Shown: positions 29,795 through 32,324 of the stretch, piece after piece
Layout of the letters: each line of letters starts with the position of its first letter
How positions within the stretch are numbered: the first letter of the stretch is position 1
Source of the DNA: an uncultured Muribaculaceae bacterium
Lineage (GTDB): Bacteria; Bacteroidota; Bacteroidia; Bacteroidales; Muribaculaceae
Direction: 5' to 3'
Assembly: GCA_902494515.1 (NCBI GenBank)
Contig: CABUTS010000028.1
Coordinates: forward strand, 1 to 32,324
DNA: 32,324 bases
The notes under the pieces: model-generated
Database searches by the model: none
What the model saw: only the letters and a program-made list of their open reading frames with translations
Told to the model about the DNA's origin: nothing
Made by a program: the position numbers and the translations under genes

Positions 29795-31743
29795 TGGACG
29801 GAAACGGTCTTTTCAGCGAGGACGGCTTTCAGGGCTGCGGCGATGGCGTCGGCGTCGATGCCGCAGAGCTTGCGGAGCTCGGCTACGGTGCCCTGCGCCA
29901 CGAAGTGGTCGGGGATGCCGAGTTTCTTCAGCGGCAGGGTGCTCCCCTTCTCCACGAGGTATTCGGCCACGGCGGTGCCGAGGCCTCCGGTTACGGTGGC
30001 GTCCTCGACGGTCACAATCGGGAGCCCGAGGCGCAGGATCTCGTCAAGCAGCTCTGTATCAAGCGGTTTCAGGAACGTCATATCGTAATGCGCCACCGAA
30101 ATACCTTCGCTTTCGAGCTTCAGGATAGCTTTTTCAGCCTCGGCGGCAATCGGACCGATGGTTACGACGGCGGCGGCGCGACCGCTTTTCAGCCGCTCTC
30201 CCCGGCCGATTTCAAGTTCGCGGAGCGGGGTCTCGGCGAAGGGGGTGTCGGCCTTTCCGCGGGGGTAGCGGATTGTCATAGGGCCGTAGTGGCGGCTGGC
30301 GGTGAACATCAGGTTACGCAGGGTTTCGGCGTTGCGGGGCGACGCCACAACCATGCCGGGGATGGCGCGCATGAACGCCATATCGAAAATCCCGTGGTGC
30401 GTCACACCGTCCTCCCCCACGAGTCCTCCGCGGTCGATGCAGAAGGTCACCGGGAGCCGGGTGATGGATATGTCGTTGATTATCTGGTCGTAAGCCCGCT
30501 GCAGGAAGGCGGAGTAAATCGCCACGAAGGGTTTGAGCCCCTCCTTGGCGAGCCCTCCGGCGAAGGTCACGGCATGTTCCTCGGAGATGCCGACGTCGAA
30601 CACCCGTTCGGGCATTTCGGCCTGCATCACGGAGACGGAGGTTCCCGAGGGCATGGCGGCGGTGATGCCTACAATCCTGGGATCCTTGCGGGCCAGCTCC
30701 AGGAGCGTTTTGCCGAACACATCCTGATACTTTGCCGGATGCGGCGCATCGGAGGCGGAAGCCTTATCGGCCGAGCGGACACCGGTGGCGGGGTCGAATG
30801 TGCCGGGAGCATGCCAGGTGGCCGGGTCTTTCTCGGCCGGAGCATAGCCTTTGCCCTTTACGGTCTTGATATGCAGCAGCTTAGGCCCCGACATATCCTT
30901 GATGTCGTTCAGGGTCTTGACCAGCGCGGCAACGTCGTGACCGTCGACCGGACCGAAATAGCGGATGTTGAGCCCCTCGAAAATGTTCTGTTCGCGGGTC
31001 AGCAGCGCCTTCAGCGAGTTGTTGAAGCGCAGAATCGCCCCCTTCCGGTTTTCGGAAACGATATGGAGTTTCCGCAGCAGGCGGTAGAGCTTGTAGCGGA
31101 GGTTGTTGTAGCCTTTCGAGGTGGTGATCTGCGCCAGATAGCTGTGGAGGGCCCCGACATTGGGGTCAATCGACATGTTGTTGTCGTTCAGGATAATGAG
31201 CAGGTCGTTGGCGGTGTTGGCGGCGTTGTTCAGCCCCTCGAAAGCCAGTCCGCCCGAAATCGAGGCGTCGCCGATTACGGCCACGGTCTTGCGCAGAGGC
31301 TTGTCGCCGTTCATCCGCGAGGCGATGGCCATGCCCAGAGCCGCGGAGATGGAGTTCGACGCATGGCCGGCCGAGAAGGTGTCGTATTCGCTCTCGTCGG
31401 GGTTGGGGAAACCGCTTAACCCATTGAGTTTGCGGTTGTTGACGAAGGCGTCGCGGCGCCCGGTGAGGAGTTTGTGGCCATACGCCTGATGGCCCACGTC
31501 CCACACAATCCGGTCGTAGGGGGTATTGAATACATAATGCAGAGCCACGGTCAGCTCCACGGCACCCATCGACGAGGCGAAATGTCCCGGGTTTACCGAC
31601 AGGGAGTCAATCAGAAAACGGCGCATCTGGTCGCACACCTGAGGCAACTCGGTCACGGGAAGCTCACGCAGATCGGCTGGTGAATTTATGTGACTCAATA
31701 ATGAATAGCCTTTATTGTCAGTTGCGTTTTCGCTGCTTGTCAT
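29791..31743 (-). CDS. dxs: 1-deoxy-D-xylulose-5-phosphate synthase
   Basis: The thiamine-diphosphate enzyme condenses pyruvate and glyceraldehyde 3-phosphate, the first step of the MEP isoprenoid pathway. The 650 residues match the family. Motifs are GHFASSMGAVELTVALHY (53-70), WDVGHQAYGHK (81-91), the cofactor-binding GDASISGGLAFEGLNNA (158-174) with NDNNMSI (186-192), the EEH of the pyrimidine-binding domain, and CIDRGGLVGEDGVTHHG in place of the usual DRAGLVGADG. The C-terminal transketolase domain is complete. The start is the only methionine in the correct place, MTSSEN; it lies 26 nt inside the upstream membrane gene. trkA follows with an ATGA overlap, so translation is coupled to potassium uptake genes. 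Confidence 0.95.
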   Translation of the reverse strand: MTSSENATDNKGYSLLSHINSPADLRELPVTELPQVCDQMRRFLIDSLSVNPGHFASSMGAVELTVALHYVFNTPYDRIVWDVGHQAYGHKLLTGRRDAFVNNRKLNGLSGFPNPDESEYDTFSAGHASNSISAALGMAIASRMNGDKPLRKTVAVIGDASISGGLAFEGLNNAANTANDLLIILNDNNMSIDPNVGALHSYLAQITTSKGYNNLRYKLYRLLRKLHIVSENRKGAILRFNNSLKALLTREQNIFEGLNIRYFGPVDGHDVAALVKTLNDIKDMSGPKLLHIKTVKGKGYAPAEKDPATWHAPGTFDPATGVRSADKASASDAPHPAKYQDVFGKTLLELARKDPRIVGITAAMPSGTSVSVMQAEMPERVFDVGISEEHAVTFAGGLAKEGLKPFVAIYSAFLQRAYDQIINDISITRLPVTFCIDRGGLVGEDGVTHHGIFDMAFMRAIPGMVVASPRNAETLRNLMFTASRHYGPMTIRYPRGKADTPFAETPLRELEIGRGERLKSGRAAAVVTIGPIAAEAEKAILKLESEGISVAHYDMTFLKPLDTELLDEILRLGLPIVTVEDATVTGGLGTAVAEYLVEKGSTLPLKKLGIPDHFVAQGTVAELRKLCGIDADAIAAALKAVLAEKTVSVQ

Positions 31744-31921
31744 TCTTCACATATTTCTTATAAAGCGGCACGAACACGATGATTCCGGAAGCGATAATCG
31801 GAAACAGAGTCATAAGATTCAGCGGTGTACCCGTCGCCAGCATACGCGCAACCAGAATTCCGCAGACGCCAGCCCACAGAACTCCGATAATTGCAAAGCG
31901 TAAAATCACGGACCACTTCAT
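31718..31921 (-). CDS. Small membrane protein upstream of dxs
   Basis: This 67-residue protein has two transmembrane helices: FAIIGVLWAGVCGILVARML (about 8-27) and LNLMTLFPIIASGIIVFVPL (about 33-53). A lysine-rich tail (KKYVKNDKQRKRN) follows. No family is recognised. The open frame reaches 31963, but ATG 31921 follows directly after a canonical promoter, so the 14 extra codons lie within the promoter. It overlaps dxs by 26 nt and is the first gene of the dxs-trkA-trkH operon. It may be conserved for coupling or for an accessory membrane role; neither is shown. Confidence 0.7.
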   Translation of the reverse strand: MKWSVILRFAIIGVLWAGVCGILVARMLATGTPLNLMTLFPIIASGIIVFVPLYKKYVKNDKQRKRN

Positions 31922-31927
31922 ATTTTG

Positions 31928-31959
31928 CAAAGTTACAGAAAATCTCCCAATCGTCCAAA
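31928..31959 (-). promoter_or_regulatory. Promoter of the dxs-trkA-trkH operon
   Basis: On the minus strand, TTTG (31959-31956) and TAACTTTG (31935-31928) start 24 nt apart. The -7 box ends 6 nt before ATG 31921, so the mRNA should be leaderless or nearly so. Confidence 0.75.
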
Positions 31960-31983
31960 TCAATTTTCAGGATTACAAAAACT

Positions 31984-32051
31984 CCACGTGCCTGTCCACG
32001 TGCCTGTCCACGTGCCGAAAGTTTTTCCAGAAGTTTTTCCGGAAGTTTTTT
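31984..32051. repeat. Two adjoining 12-bp tandem repeats
   Basis: CCACGTGCCTGT occurs 2.75 times at 31984-32016. It is followed by about three units of GAAGTTTTTCC(A/G) to 32051, also with period 12. They lie between the operon promoter and palindromic element E, upstream of the TTTG box. Confidence 0.75.
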
Positions 32052-32324
32052 AACACGGAACTATACGGAACTAACGGAAGCCAATTTTTTTCGAGGGGAA
32101 CGTAAAACTGAACCATTGCGGAGCTGCCGCTCCTGAACGTTAACGGAAGCCTGCGGAGTGTCACGTAGTGATCTCCGTCAGGCTTCCGTTTTACCTTGGT
32201 GCCCGCAGGCTTCCGTTTTACCTTGGTGCCCGCAGGCTTCCGTTGACGTTCTGTGTCAGGCCTTTAGGCCTCCGTTTGAAGTTCAGGATGTTGGTTCCGT
32301 TAGTTCAGTGCAGTTCCGTGTTAA
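32046..32324. repeat. Palindromic intergenic element, copy E, at the window edge
   Basis: The left end reads TTTTTTAACACGGAACTATA and the right end TTCAGTGCAGTTCCGTGTTAA, reaching the last base of the window. The interior matches copies A and D. It carries its own duplication: a 27-bp unit starting AGGCTTCCGTTTTACC is repeated at 32180-32206 and 32207-32233. No gene lies in the 403 bp beyond 31921. Confidence 0.85.

Noticed and set aside
29794..31419. 541-codon open frame on the plus strand opposite dxs
   Set aside because: Antisense mirror of dxs with no domain and skewed composition (G, H, V, E). dxs is complete on the other strand.
31984..32051. Possible CRISPR-like array from regularly spaced 12-bp repeats
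   Set aside because: The repeats are directly adjacent with no spacers, so these are simple tandem repeats. No cas gene is present.

Overview
The window looks like chromosomal DNA of a gut Bacteroidales bacterium, most likely a Muribaculaceae-type organism. The evidence is the promoter style: TAnnTTTG -7 boxes with a TTTG box placed 24 nt upstream (box start to box start) in four of the promoters, and no clear Shine-Dalgarno sites. Gene content agrees: an EF-G2-like translation factor, WG-repeat secreted proteins and a trkA/trkH/dxs block. No tRNA, rRNA, CRISPR array or intact insertion sequence was seen. The family assignment is inference.

Layout. 1-143 is the tail of a sugar permease. 144-1177 is packed with intergenic repeats and ends in the terminator of the leftward EF-G2-like gene (1178-3334). 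That gene diverges from lon (3646-6024). A second repeat-filled convergent gap (6025-6550) separates lon from a leftward TPR protein (to 8617). Next come a DUF695-like gene and an FAD-dependent dehydrogenase, both leftward (8755-10836), behind a 200-nt leader.

The most unusual region is 11250-20995. It is one tightly packed leftward operon of seven genes. A membrane-anchored Ser/Thr protein kinase with a C-terminal MORN motif comes first, followed by six exported proteins. The last four of these share a roughly 100-residue N-terminal domain fused to different C-termini, one of them an array of about 11 WG repeats. Four junctions overlap or abut (ATGA, TAATG or 11 bp). A perfect 10-bp inverted repeat lies at the predicted transcription start.

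To the right are a MATE exporter (leftward), a divergent HAD phosphatase, nadC (convergent, with a shared hairpin terminator) and divergent rlmH. Then comes a 16-bp minisatellite of about 14 copies and a pair of phage-replication-like genes (25077-26571). A potassium-uptake/isoprenoid operon reads leftward from 31921: small membrane protein, dxs, trkA, trkH.

A dispersed family of long imperfect palindromes (consensus ends read ACGGAACTAACGGAA) occupies every convergent gene gap except the short HAD/nadC one. Another copy ends exactly at the right edge of the window.
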